Shown here: positions 1-7,866 of the stretch, one piece after another
Layout: the number at the start of each line of letters is the position of its first letter
Position numbering within the stretch: the first letter of the stretch is position 1
Assembly (NCBI RefSeq): GCF_027922425.1
Contig: NZ_BSFQ01000004.1
Location: 132,464-196,463, forward strand
Direction: 5' to 3'
DNA length: 64,000 bases
Origin: Pseudonocardia halophobica
Lineage (GTDB): Bacteria > Actinomycetota > Actinomycetes > Mycobacteriales > Pseudonocardiaceae
Notes under the pieces: model-generated
Seen by the model: the letters and a program-made list of their open reading frames with translations, nothing else
Told to the model about the DNA's origin: nothing
Databases searched by the model: none
Made by a program: the position numbers and the translations under genes

Positions 1-1
1 G

Positions 2-448
2 GTGGTGCCGCTGGCCGCGCTGCAGGCGGCGCGGGTGCCGCTGCCGGGGCAGGACCCGCCGCCGCTGGAGTACCTGCGCGGGAGCGAGGACTGGGGCCTG
101 GACGTCGACCTGGTCGTGGAGTGGAACGGCGAACAGGTCGCCCGCCCGCCGTATAAGGAGATGTACTGGTCGCCGGCGCAGATGCTGGCGCACCTGACGG
201 TGAACGGGGCGTCCGCGCGGACCGGGGACCTGTTCGCGTCCGGCACCATCTCCGGCCCGGAACGCCACCAGCGCGGCGCGTTCATCGAGCTGACCTGGGG
301 CGGGCGCGAACCGGTCACCGTGAAGGGCGAGGAACGCACCTTCCTGCTCGACGGCGACGAGGTCACCATCTCCGCCACCGCGTCGGGCCCGGACGGCACC
401 CGGATCGGGTTCGGCGAGGTCACCGGGCGGATCACGCCGGCGCGCTGA
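2..448 (+). CDS. fahA: Fumarylacetoacetase, C-terminal part (5' end outside window)
   Basis: This is the last part of fumarylacetoacetase, which splits fumarylacetoacetate into fumarate and acetoacetate at the end of tyrosine/homogentisate catabolism in the cytoplasm. About 148 residues are visible, roughly the final third of a family protein of about 400 residues. The run around YWSPAQMLAHLTVNGASART, then FASGTISGP, FIELTWGG and FLLDGDEVTI, follows the conserved C-terminal barrel of this family in order. The reading frame is open to the window edge, so the true start lies upstream. It ends tail to tail with the VOC gene. Homogentisate dioxygenase would be expected upstream but cannot be seen. 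Confidence 0.93.
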   Translation: MVPLAALQAARVPLPGQDPPPLEYLRGSEDWGLDVDLVVEWNGEQVARPPYKEMYWSPAQMLAHLTVNGASARTGDLFASGTISGPERHQRGAFIELTWGGREPVTVKGEERTFLLDGDEVTISATASGPDGTRIGFGEVTGRITPAR

Positions 449-453
449 GCGGC

Positions 454-481
454 GTCACTCCCACACCGTCACTCCCACACC
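454..481. repeat. 14-bp tandem duplication over the VOC stop codon
   Basis: GTCACTCCCACACC occurs twice head to tail (454-467 and 468-481). Read on the minus strand, each copy contains TGA. The first is the VOC stop codon; the second falls in a different frame. Confidence 0.9.
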
Positions 482-1236
482 TCGCCGTCCGGGCTCCCGA
501 CCACGACGGTGTAGCCGTCGGGGTCGCGGAACCAGATCTCGCGGTGGCTCGGGCCGTTGCCCCCGCCCTCCGGCGGGTTGCGGTGCGGCGGCCGGACCAC
601 CGGGGCGCCCGCCGCCGCGGCCCGCTCGACGACCCCGTCGAAGTCGGTGACCTCGCCGAACCACACCAGGACGCCGTTGCCCAACGGCGCGTCGGGCTCG
701 GCGACGACGGGGCCGTGGTGGTGGGTCACGTCGTGCCGGTGCAGCTGCAGGACGAGGACCCCGTCGGCCAGGAGCCGCTCGTACTCCGGTCCGCCGTGGT
801 CGCTCACCAGGCCCAGCACCCGCTGGTACCAGGCGCTCGAGACCTCGACGTCCCGCACCGCGAGCAGCGGCTGCGCCCGCGCCGTCCGGACGGGGGCGAC
901 GAGCCCGAGCCGGGTGCCGTCCGGGTCGTCGACCTCGGCCAGCCACCGGGCGCCCTGGTCGAGCCGCGGCCGGCCGTGCACCCGGCCGCCGTGCGCCACC
1001 ACCCGGCTCAGCGCGGGGTGCAGGTCGTCGACGCACAGCCAGAGGACGGGACCGGCCCCGGTCGCGGGAGCGAGGTCGGTCGACCACTGGCCGCCGAGCC
1101 CGGGCGCATGGAAGCTGCCGTGCTGCGGCTCGCCGGTCCAGCCGAACACGGCCTCGTAGAAGGCGATCGAGCGCCCGAGGTCGCGGGTCGGCAGCTGGAG
1201 GTAGCCGAGCTGTCCGTGGGCCGGGTGCGCGGTCAT
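469..1236 (-). CDS. VOC family protein with two glyoxalase-like domains
   Basis: A 255-residue vicinal-oxygen-chelate protein made of two tandem domains. The first starts GQLGYLQLPTRDLGRSIAFY and the second starts near residue 121 (AQPLLAVRDVEVSSAWYQRV). Each shows the beta-alpha-beta pattern with FYE/WYQ followed by a distal glutamate-containing strand (DPDGTRLGL; DPDGYTVVV). Such proteins bind a metal and act as lyases, dioxygenases or resistance proteins; the substrate cannot be told here. The start is chosen for a GAGAGGA ribosome site just upstream. The stop codon lies inside a 14-bp tandem duplication (454-481), so a second TGA follows 14 bases later in another frame. Confidence 0.85.
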   Translation of the reverse strand: MTAHPAHGQLGYLQLPTRDLGRSIAFYEAVFGWTGEPQHGSFHAPGLGGQWSTDLAPATGAGPVLWLCVDDLHPALSRVVAHGGRVHGRPRLDQGARWLAEVDDPDGTRLGLVAPVRTARAQPLLAVRDVEVSSAWYQRVLGLVSDHGGPEYERLLADGVLVLQLHRHDVTHHHGPVVAEPDAPLGNGVLVWFGEVTDFDGVVERAAAAGAPVVRPPHRNPPEGGGNGPSHREIWFRDPDGYTVVVGSPDGEVWE

Positions 1237-1334
1237 TCGCGGTCCTCTCGCTCGTCCCTCGCCCCCTCGCGACGGGCCCGCCGCCCGTTACCCGACTAAC
1301 GTCCGGCCGGCCCGGAACGAGGATCAGGGCAAGG

Positions 1335-1369
1335 GGTCGGCGTCCGGACGGGGGGTCCGGACGCCGACC
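1335..1369 (-). terminator. Strong hairpin, likely terminator of the cyclase gene
   Basis: Perfect 15-bp arms (GGTCGGCGTCCGGAC and its complement) enclose a five-G loop. It lies about 75 bases downstream of the cyclase-family gene. No U-tract follows, as is common for actinobacterial terminators. Confidence 0.7.
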
Positions 1370-1442
1370 GATCGCATGCAGCGGAGGGCCTCGTCTCGGG
1401 CGCTGCCGCTCAGCGTCCCGGACGCTGCGGCCGGGTCCACGG

Positions 1443-2396
1443 TCAGAACGTGGCGATCGGGTTGACCGGGCTGCCGGACGTACCGGCGAAGCGGACCGGC
1501 GCGACCGCGAGGTGGAAGTCCCACTGGCCGAGCTCGGCAGCCGTCGTCGCGCACGCCTCCAGGTCGCAGTTGTCGAGCAGCCACAGACCCATCGCCACCA
1601 GGCTCACGGCGTGAACCGGCATCAACACGTCGGCGTACCCCGACGGCTGGACGTCCTGGGGGGTGTCGGCGCCGATCAACGCGACCTCCCGTTCGTGCAG
1701 CCACGGCAGGCAGGACGCGTGCCAGCCGGCCTGCGTGACACCGCCGGCCGCACCGGCCTCGTGCCGGACGCGGCCCTGGCCGGTCCGCAGGAGTACCGCG
1801 TCGCCGGGTCGCACCCGCACACCCTGGCGACGCTCGGCCTCCTCGAGATCGTCGGGAAACACACCCTGCCCCGGTTCCAGCCACGGCGCGTCACGGACCC
1901 TCGCGATGTCCAGCAGGACACCCCGCGTGATGATCCCGTTCGCCGCCGCCGTGACGGCCGCCCACGCCGATCCGGTCGCGGCGTCGACCAGCGAGTGCGA
2001 CCGCCCGTTGTACATCGTGCCGTCCCAGAAGAGGTGGCACGGCGAGTCGACGTGGGTGAGGGTGTTGCCGTGGAACGTGATGCCGAGCCGCTCGGACGAG
2101 AAGCCCCAGCGCCGGTCGTTGCGGAATCGGGCCGGCATGTTCTCGGCGCCCGGCATGTCGGCGGCGCACGGGCACGTCGTCGTCGACCGCTCCATGTCGT
2201 CCGGGACGGTGACCTCCCATGCGCACGACACGCTCCTGCCGTGGCGCACGGCCCGCGCCGCCGCCAGCCGGACGTCGTCGGTGATGTGGTTCAGGGTGCC
2301 GAGCTCGTCGTCCTCGCCCCACCGCCCCCAGTTCGACAGCGTGTCGAAGTACCCGAGCACGTCGTCCTGTGTGGGCATCGGTCGCCCTGCCGTCAT
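1443..2396 (-). CDS. Cyclase family protein (kynurenine formamidase-like hydrolase)
   Basis: A 317-residue metal-dependent hydrolase of the cyclase family (PF04199), which includes bacterial kynurenine formamidase, isatin hydrolase and polyketide cyclase-like proteins. The N-terminus carries WGRWGEDDELGTLNHIT, typical of the longer actinobacterial members. The metal-binding stretch reads HGNTLTHVDSPCHLFWDG, a variant of the family H-x-G-T-H-x-D-x-P-x-H signature. Later blocks include LIGADTPQDVQPSG. The ATG at 2396 is preceded by AAGGGGG at good spacing, so the longer upstream frame is not used. It lies downstream of an LLM gene on the same strand. The substrate is unknown; opening of a cyclic amide or a formyl amide is plausible. 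Confidence 0.85.
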   Translation of the reverse strand: MTAGRPMPTQDDVLGYFDTLSNWGRWGEDDELGTLNHITDDVRLAAARAVRHGRSVSCAWEVTVPDDMERSTTTCPCAADMPGAENMPARFRNDRRWGFSSERLGITFHGNTLTHVDSPCHLFWDGTMYNGRSHSLVDAATGSAWAAVTAAANGIITRGVLLDIARVRDAPWLEPGQGVFPDDLEEAERRQGVRVRPGDAVLLRTGQGRVRHEAGAAGGVTQAGWHASCLPWLHEREVALIGADTPQDVQPSGYADVLMPVHAVSLVAMGLWLLDNCDLEACATTAAELGQWDFHLAVAPVRFAGTSGSPVNPIATF

Positions 2397-2478
2397 CCCG
2401 GCATCGCCCCCTTTGGACAGCGGGTCGAGGCACCGAGGCCCGCTGAACCGGCATGACATCAGATGAGCGGGCCCGCAG

Positions 2479-3378
2479 CTACCCGCGCCGCTCCGCCTCG
2501 ACCAGCTCCCGTGTGCGCGGGGCGACCTCATGGGCGTAGCGCTCGAGGGTGGCCCGGTCGTCGGACATCAGGATGAAGCCGGAGATGCCCTCGGTCAGGG
2601 CGAGGTCGGCGAGCTCCTCGGCCCACTGCTCCGCCGGACCGACGAGCAGGCCGCCGCCGGTCTGCGCGAAGCGGCCCTCGAGGTTGAGCAGCCTGCGGAT
2701 CGCGCCGGGGTCGCGGCCGGCCGCGTCGGCGCCCTCGTCGATCAGGGTGTTCATGGCGCCGAGGGAGGCGGGGCCGTCGCGCAGGTAGGAGAGCGAGGGC
2801 AACCAGCCGTCGGCGAGGCGGCCGACGAGCCGGAGCATGCGGGGGCCGTAGGCGCCGAGCCAGATGCCGATGTCGTGGGCGGGCGCGGGGCCGCGCTCGG
2901 CGCCGGCGACGTGGTGGAACTGGCCGTCGACGCGGACGCCGCCGCGCTCGTCGGCAGCCCAGATGCCGCGGAGGATCGCGATCGCCTCCTCGAGGGCCTG
3001 CACGGACTCGCCGGGCTTCAGCCGGCGGCCGCCCATGGCCTCGATGCCGTCCCAGAAGGCGCCCGCGCCGAGGCCGAGCTCGACGCGGCCACCGCTGAGC
3101 CGGTCGAGGCTCGCGGCGCTGCGGGCGAGGACGGCGGGTGGGCGGAGCGGGAGGTTGAGGACGTCACCGGTGAGGCGGATCCGCTCGGTCCGGGCCGCGA
3201 CGGCGGACATCAGCGTCCAGGCGTCGAGGAACTCCGGAAGGTACGGATGATCCTGGAAGGCGACGAGGTCCAGGCCGGCCCGGTCGGCCGCCACGGCCAG
3301 GTCGAGCGCCTGATCCGGCGGGTCCGCGACCGGCGTGACGAAGGCGCCGAAGAGCAGGTCGTGTCGGTGGTCGGGCAC
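2479..3378 (-). CDS. LLM class flavin-dependent oxidoreductase
   Basis: A 299-residue luciferase-like TIM-barrel oxidoreductase. Features include LLFGAFVTP at the start, VAFQDHPYLPEFLDAWTL, the RIRLTGDVLNLPLRPPAVLA strand and the family hallmark LDRLSGGRVELGLGAG. The GTG at 3378 gives the normal N-terminus for the fold; an upstream in-frame extension is low-complexity and unlikely. The C-terminal GISGFILMSDDRATLERY is the usual last strand and helix. These enzymes use F420 or FMN; the size and short form suit the F420-type actinobacterial proteins, but the cofactor is inferred. It may be co-transcribed with the cyclase gene 82 bases downstream. Confidence 0.85.
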   Translation of the reverse strand: MPDHRHDLLFGAFVTPVADPPDQALDLAVAADRAGLDLVAFQDHPYLPEFLDAWTLMSAVAARTERIRLTGDVLNLPLRPPAVLARSAASLDRLSGGRVELGLGAGAFWDGIEAMGGRRLKPGESVQALEEAIAILRGIWAADERGGVRVDGQFHHVAGAERGPAPAHDIGIWLGAYGPRMLRLVGRLADGWLPSLSYLRDGPASLGAMNTLIDEGADAAGRDPGAIRRLLNLEGRFAQTGGGLLVGPAEQWAEELADLALTEGISGFILMSDDRATLERYAHEVAPRTRELVEAERRG

Positions 3379-3427
3379 GCGTCGAGAGTGGACCGGGCAG
3401 GACGGCCGGGCAAGGGCCGCCGGCGGC

Positions 3428-3456
3428 GCGGGGGTGCGTGCCCGACGCACCCCCGC
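3428..3456 (-). terminator. Hairpin downstream of the 67-residue gene
   Basis: Perfect 12-bp arms (GCGGGGGTGCGT and its complement) with a five-base loop, 14 bases after the small gene and before the LLM gene, which suggests these two are separate transcripts. Confidence 0.65.
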
Positions 3457-3469
3457 CGCAGCGGCACCG

Positions 3470-3673
3470 TCAGCCGCGGACGCCCTGCCGCACCCAGGCG
3501 ACGGCGTCGGCCACGCTGACGCCGCGCGGGCGCCAGCCGAGCCGGGTGCAGAGGTCCTGGAAGGCCTGCGGGGTCAGGGCGTGCCGCACCTGCAGGTTCC
3601 TCACCTGGTCGACGAGCTGGGCCGGGGCGCCGTGGGTGTTGAGGTACTCGACGAGCTGGGGAAGCGTGTGCAC
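3470..3673 (-). CDS. Small hypothetical protein, 67 residues
   Basis: The GTG start at 3673 is preceded by a perfect AGGAGG ribosome site, so this short gene is well supported. The product begins VHTLPQLVEYLNTHGAPAQ and contains QVRNLQVRHALTPQAFQDLC and LGWRPRGVSVADAVAWVRQG. It looks like a small soluble helical protein with an evenly spaced hydrophobic pattern. There is no signal peptide, membrane segment or cysteine motif. I do not recognise a family. A hairpin terminator follows it. Confidence 0.7.
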   Translation of the reverse strand: MHTLPQLVEYLNTHGAPAQLVDQVRNLQVRHALTPQAFQDLCTRLGWRPRGVSVADAVAWVRQGVRG

Positions 3674-4067
3674 GGATCCTCCTGTGGGGGAGCGTCTCGG
3701 GCGCCGGGTCCGGCGCCGGCGACAACACTGCTGGCCGGCCCGAGGAGGGGGCTGTGCGCGACGTGTCCGAGCACTGTGAGCGCCCCGCCCGGCCCGGTGC
3801 GCGCGGAGCACCGCGGCGAGCCCGCGGAACACGAGCGTCGCGCCCACGACGACCGGGAGCGCGCGCACATCGCCGGGCCCCGGCGTGCAGCTCGCCGAGG
3901 CGGTGGGCGGCGAACCCGTCGTAGACCGCCCAGCCGACGGTCCCGGCGACGACGGCCGACCGGCGATGTCCACGGCCACGATGTCGGTGCCCTCCTGGGC
4001 GTGCCTTCTCAGCAGGCCCGACGGCGACGTTCCACGCGAACGAGGGACGGCCTCGGCTTGCGGGTAT
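3674..4067 (-). pseudogene. Possible decayed small membrane protein in a gene-poor stretch
   Basis: This stretch has no intact gene. On the minus strand, protein-like segments alternate between two frames: EGTDIVAVDIAG, then AVVAGTVGWAVYDGFAAHRL, then DVRALPVVVGATLVFRGLAA, then GALTVLGHVAHSPLLGP. Joined, they would give a short hydrophobic protein with two or three membrane spans, but joining needs three frame changes. It could be a decayed gene, a region with several sequencing errors, or coincidence in GC-rich DNA. I see nothing on the plus strand apart from the operator at its right end. Confidence 0.25.
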
Positions 4068-4100
4068 GTGTTACCACCGGTAACGTTACCGCCGGTAACG
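4068..4100 (+). promoter_or_regulatory. Tandem palindromic operator upstream of the diiron oxygenase
   Basis: Two near-identical palindromes lie in tandem: GTTACCACCGGTAAC (4070-4084) and GTTACCGCCGGTAAC (4085-4099), in an AT-richer patch about 30 bases before the oxygenase start. The GTTACC-n3-GGTAAC form suits a dimeric TetR- or MarR-type repressor. No such regulator gene is adjacent. Confidence 0.7.
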
Positions 4101-4131
4101 CCAGCAGTCGTCGATCCGCGAAGGAGCGACC

Positions 4132-5076
4132 ATGGACGACACCATTGCCCTGGACCGCACCGCCGGCAATGCCGTGACCAGCGCTGATGCCGCCGTCGAG
4201 GGCGACCATGCCGACGTCGCCCGCCGCCTGCTGCGCTCGTCGGAGATGCTCTCCTTCGACCCCGCGCAGGCGGTCGACTGGGAGACGCCGCTGGACACCG
4301 GTTTCCACGGCGCGAGCCCGGAGTGGAGCACCCTCTACGGCACGGCGTACTGGGACGAGATGACCCCGGAGCAGCAGCGCGAGCTGACCCGGCAGGAGTC
4401 GGCGTCCGTCGCCAGCACCGGCATCTGGTTCGAGATGATCCTGCAGCAGATGGTGCTGCGGGACTTCTACGCCAAGGACCCGACCGACCCGGCCTTCCAG
4501 TGGGCGCTCACCGAGATCGCCGACGAGTGCCGCCACTCGATCATGTTCGCCCGCGGCGTGGCCAAGCTGGGCGCGCGGCCGTACCGCCCGAAGCGGTCGG
4601 TCGTCGAGCTCGGCCGGGCGTTCGCCGCGCTCGCCGGCGGCGAGGCGGCCTACGCCGCGATCCTCGTCGCCGAGGAGGTCCTCGACGTGATGCAGCGGGA
4701 CTGGATGCGCGACGAGCGCGTGGTCCCGTTCGTGCGCACGATCAACAACATCCACGTGGTCGAGGAGTCCCGGCACATGAAGTTCGCCCGGGACGAGGTC
4801 CGCGAGCGGATGCGGGGTGCGGGCGCGCTGCGTCGTCAGGCGGACGCGGTGGTCATCGCCGGAGCCGCGTACCACATCGTGACCAGCATGGTCAGCGACG
4901 ACGTGTACGAGGCGGCCGGGCTGGACCGCCGGCGTGCGCTACGCGAGGCGCGGGCCAACCAGCACCACAAGGCGATGATGCGCTCGAGCTGCGCCGGGCT
5001 GATGGAGTTCCTCGGCTCGGCCGGGCTGCTCACGCCGGCCGCGCGGGCGATCTACCGCCGCGCGAACCTCCTCTGA
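4132..5076 (+). CDS. AurF-like diiron oxygenase
   Basis: A 314-residue member of the AurF family (PF11583), ferritin-like diiron enzymes that include the p-aminobenzoate N-oxygenase AurF. The carboxylate-bridged diiron ligands are visible as an E in RQESASVASTGIWFEMI, EIADECRHS (E-x2-RH type), LVAEEVLDV and HVVEESRHMKFARDEV. The ATG has AAGGAG upstream. It is followed after 40 bases by fprB, whose product can deliver electrons; the same pairing (Rv0885-Rv0886) is known in Mycobacterium tuberculosis. The natural substrate of this orthologous group is not established, so N-oxygenation is only one possibility. A tandem palindrome upstream suggests inducible repression. Confidence 0.88.
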   Translation: MDDTIALDRTAGNAVTSADAAVEGDHADVARRLLRSSEMLSFDPAQAVDWETPLDTGFHGASPEWSTLYGTAYWDEMTPEQQRELTRQESASVASTGIWFEMILQQMVLRDFYAKDPTDPAFQWALTEIADECRHSIMFARGVAKLGARPYRPKRSVVELGRAFAALAGGEAAYAAILVAEEVLDVMQRDWMRDERVVPFVRTINNIHVVEESRHMKFARDEVRERMRGAGALRRQADAVVIAGAAYHIVTSMVSDDVYEAAGLDRRRALREARANQHHKAMMRSSCAGLMEFLGSAGLLTPAARAIYRRANLL

Positions 5077-5116
5077 CCCGGCGCCCTGCCGACCCCACCG
5101 AGCGACAGGCCCCGCG

Positions 5117-6646
5117 ATGCCGTACGCGATCACCCAGACCTGCTGCACCGACGCGTCCTGCGTCGCGGCGTGCCCGGTCAACTGCATCCACCCCACGCCG
5201 GACGAGCCGGACTTCGGCACCACGGACATGCTCTACATCGACCCGCGGTCGTGCATCGACTGCGGTGCGTGTGCCGACGCGTGCCCCGTGGACGCCATCC
5301 ACCCGGTCGACCTGCTGAGCGGCCCGCTCGAGGGCTACGCCGAGGTCAACGCGGAGTTCTACGCGGACCGGCCGTCGTCGGAGGTGGAGGAGGCGGAGCG
5401 GACCCCGGTGTTCCACCGCTGGGGCCCGCCCGCCTTCGACCGCACCATCCCGGCCGGCTTCCCGGCGCTCGACGTCGCGGTGGTCGGCACCGGGCCCGCG
5501 GGCATGTACGCCGTGCAGGACCTGCTCCTGCACACCGACGCCCGCGTCACGCTGATCGACCGGCTGGCCGTCGCGGGCGGGCTGGTGCGCTTCGGCGTGG
5601 CGCCCGACCACCCGTCGACCAAGCGGATCGGCGAGACGTTCGCCCGCCACCACGGCCACCACCGGCTGCGGATGCGGCTCGGGGTGGAGGTCGGCCGGGA
5701 CGTCACGCCCGAGGAGCTCGCCGCCCAGCACGACGCGGTGATCTACGCCGTGGGCGCGTCGGAGTCCCGGTCGCTCGGCGTGCCGGGGGAGGACCTGCCC
5801 GGCAGCCTGCCCGCCACCACGGTCGTCGGCTGGTACAACGGCCACCCCGAGATCGCGCCCGGCGCGGTCGACCTGTCGTCGGGGCGGGTGGTCGTCGTCG
5901 GCACCGGGAACGTGGCGCTCGACGTCGCGCGGATCCTCACGGCCGACCCGGCCGATCTCGTGGACACCGCGATCGCGGGCGGGGCGCTGGAGCTGCTGCG
6001 CGGGTCGGGGATCCGCGAGGTCGTCCTGCTGGCCCGCCGCGGCCCGGACACCGCCGCCTACACCCGGCCCGAGATCGTCGCGCTGCTGCGCCGGGAGGGC
6101 GTGGAGGTCGTGGTCGACGACGCCGACCCGCGCACCGGGAAGGCGATCGACGAGGCCGTGCCGGGCGAGCACGCGGCGCTGCTGCAGGAGGCGCGCCGCG
6201 AGGTGGTCGACTGGTCGGCACCGGTCCCGGAGGGACCGCGCCGGCTGGTGCTGCGCTTCCACTCCTCGCCCACGGCGATCACCGGCGACGGCCGGGTCGA
6301 GGCGGTCCGGGTGACCGGCCCGGACGGCGAGGTGGAGATCCCGGCCGGGATGGTCGTCCGGGCCGTCGGGCACCGCGGGCGCCCCCTCGCCGGCCTGCCG
6401 TTCGACGACGCCACGGGCACCGTCCCGAACCACGAGGGCCGCGTCGAGGGCAGGCCCGGCACCTACGTCGTCGGCTGGATCAAGCGCGGCTCGACCGGCG
6501 GGATCGGCGCGAACCGCACGGACGCCGCCGAGACCGTCAAGGGCCTGATCGACGACGCCGTGGCGGGCCGGTTGCCGAACCGGCCCCGTCGCCGCATCCC
6601 GTTGCCGCTGCTCGGATCGCGTCGACGGCACCGGGTCGCACGCTAG
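5117..6646 (+). CDS. fprB: Ferredoxin-ferredoxin/NADP+ reductase fusion (FprB-type)
   Basis: A 509-residue flavoprotein with an N-terminal two-cluster ferredoxin domain fused to an adrenodoxin-reductase-like FAD/NADP domain. The ferredoxin part shows CCTDASCVAACPVNC and CIDCGACADACP (residues about 9-60). The FAD site is VVGTGPAGMYAVQ near residue 120, the NADP site VVVGTGNVALDVA near residue 260, and the C-terminal FAD contact is YVVGWIKRGSTGGIGANRTDA. It moves electrons from NADPH to iron-sulfur clusters. Placement right after the diiron oxygenase makes that enzyme the likely partner. Its stop codon shares the CTAG at 6643-6646 with the stop codon of the convergent gene. Confidence 0.92.
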   Translation: MPYAITQTCCTDASCVAACPVNCIHPTPDEPDFGTTDMLYIDPRSCIDCGACADACPVDAIHPVDLLSGPLEGYAEVNAEFYADRPSSEVEEAERTPVFHRWGPPAFDRTIPAGFPALDVAVVGTGPAGMYAVQDLLLHTDARVTLIDRLAVAGGLVRFGVAPDHPSTKRIGETFARHHGHHRLRMRLGVEVGRDVTPEELAAQHDAVIYAVGASESRSLGVPGEDLPGSLPATTVVGWYNGHPEIAPGAVDLSSGRVVVVGTGNVALDVARILTADPADLVDTAIAGGALELLRGSGIREVVLLARRGPDTAAYTRPEIVALLRREGVEVVVDDADPRTGKAIDEAVPGEHAALLQEARREVVDWSAPVPEGPRRLVLRFHSSPTAITGDGRVEAVRVTGPDGEVEIPAGMVVRAVGHRGRPLAGLPFDDATGTVPNHEGRVEGRPGTYVVGWIKRGSTGGIGANRTDAAETVKGLIDDAVAGRLPNRPRRRIPLPLLGSRRRHRVAR

Positions 6647-7866
6647 GGCAGCCCGTCGCCCGGCGGCGCCGTCCGGTGCAGGACGTAGTCGCCGATCGCC
6701 CGGGCCGCGTGTGCGGCGTGATCGTGGCTGGCCAGCGTGCGTGCGTTGCGCCAGTGCCGGTCCAGGCCCTCCGAGGTGAGCGTGGCCGACGCGCCGGCGG
6801 CGTCGAAGATCACCGTGGCCGCCTGCTGGGCGGCCCGGTCGGCCACGACCTTCGCCTGGGTGACCTCGGCCGCGGCCGCCGCCAGCTCGTCCGCCGAGCG
6901 GTGCTCCGCCGCCGCATCGAGGGCGCGCGCGGCGCTGAGCACGACCGACCGGGCCGTGTAGGCCAGCGTCGCGGCCTCGCCCACCGCGGCCCGGACGAAG
7001 GGGTCGTCGGCGGCCCGTCCGGCCTCGGCAGCCTCGGCGGCGCGCGGGTTGGTGCGGGTGAACCCGGCGATGTCGGAGACGGCGGCCGTGGCGATCCCCG
7101 CGCCCACCGCGGCGAGGTGCAGGGCGCGGAAGCTGGAGGTCACGGTCGGCTCGGGGCGGCCGGGCGCGGGCCGCAGCACTGCGGCCGGGTCCACCTCGAC
7201 GTCGGTGAACACGGCCGACCCGGTGGCCGTCAGCCGCTGACCCATGCCTTCCCAGTCGTCCCACAGCTCGACCCCGGGCGCGTCGACCGGCACGAGCGCC
7301 CACACCGGGCGGTCGGCGTCGTCGAGGGCGAGGACGGTGAGGTGGGAGGCGAAGAGCCCGCCGGTGGCGTAGTGCTTCTCGCCGGTGAGGAGCAGCCGGC
7401 CGCCGGTGCGCCGCAGCCGGGTGCCGAGGTCGAAGGGCCGGGTGCCGGTGCGTTCGGAGGTCGCCTCGCCGACCAGCACGCCCTCCCGCAGCTCGCGGAG
7501 GCGGCGGCCGGCGTCGGGCAGCCCGGGTTCGAGGAGCCGCTCGATGTGCGCGAAGTGGGCCCGGGTGGCCTGGGCGACGTTGGAGTCCGCCGCGGCGAGC
7601 CGCACGACCGCCTTGACGACGTCCGCGATCGAGCCGCCGGGGCCGCCCAGCAGGGCGGGGACGCGCAGCGAGCCCAGCCCGGAGTCGCGGAAGGCCTGCA
7701 TCTCGCGGTAGGGGAGGGTGCGCTGCTCCTCGCGCCGGCGTGCCCCGGTCCGGACGGTGTCGGCCAGCGCCGGCAGCACCTGCGTGAGCAGTCCCTCGCG
7801 GTCGCGCGGGACCGGCGGCGCGGGGTCCGGCGGGCCGTGGCAGGCGTGCGTGGTCCGGGCGCTCAC
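6643..7866 (-). CDS. Acyl-CoA dehydrogenase-fold monooxygenase (DszC/SfnC-like)
   Basis: A 407-residue protein with the acyl-CoA dehydrogenase fold but features of the FMNH2-dependent DszC/SfnC monooxygenases that oxidise organosulfur compounds. Visible blocks are the N-terminal helix domain, RVPALLGGPGGSIADVVKAV, the flavin-binding LTGEKHYATGGLFASHLTVL, and DRHWRNARTLASHDH near the end, the last being typical of DszC relatives. The GTG start overlaps the stop of the cystathionine beta-synthase gene by four bases, so the two are translationally coupled. It is third in a sulfur-related operon headed by a leader peptide. Reduced flavin must come from a reductase encoded elsewhere. The substrate is not visible; a sulfone or sulfoxide is likely. 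Confidence 0.82.
   Translation of the reverse strand: MSARTTHACHGPPDPAPPVPRDREGLLTQVLPALADTVRTGARRREEQRTLPYREMQAFRDSGLGSLRVPALLGGPGGSIADVVKAVVRLAAADSNVAQATRAHFAHIERLLEPGLPDAGRRLRELREGVLVGEATSERTGTRPFDLGTRLRRTGGRLLLTGEKHYATGGLFASHLTVLALDDADRPVWALVPVDAPGVELWDDWEGMGQRLTATGSAVFTDVEVDPAAVLRPAPGRPEPTVTSSFRALHLAAVGAGIATAAVSDIAGFTRTNPRAAEAAEAGRAADDPFVRAAVGEAATLAYTARSVVLSAARALDAAAEHRSADELAAAAAEVTQAKVVADRAAQQAATVIFDAAGASATLTSEGLDRHWRNARTLASHDHAAHAARAIGDYVLHRTAPPGDGLP

Noticed and set aside
4132..6646. AurF-like gene as part of a nitro-compound biosynthetic cluster
   Set aside because: No polyketide, peptide synthetase or tailoring genes are nearby, and the pair with fprB matches a widespread chromosomal arrangement.
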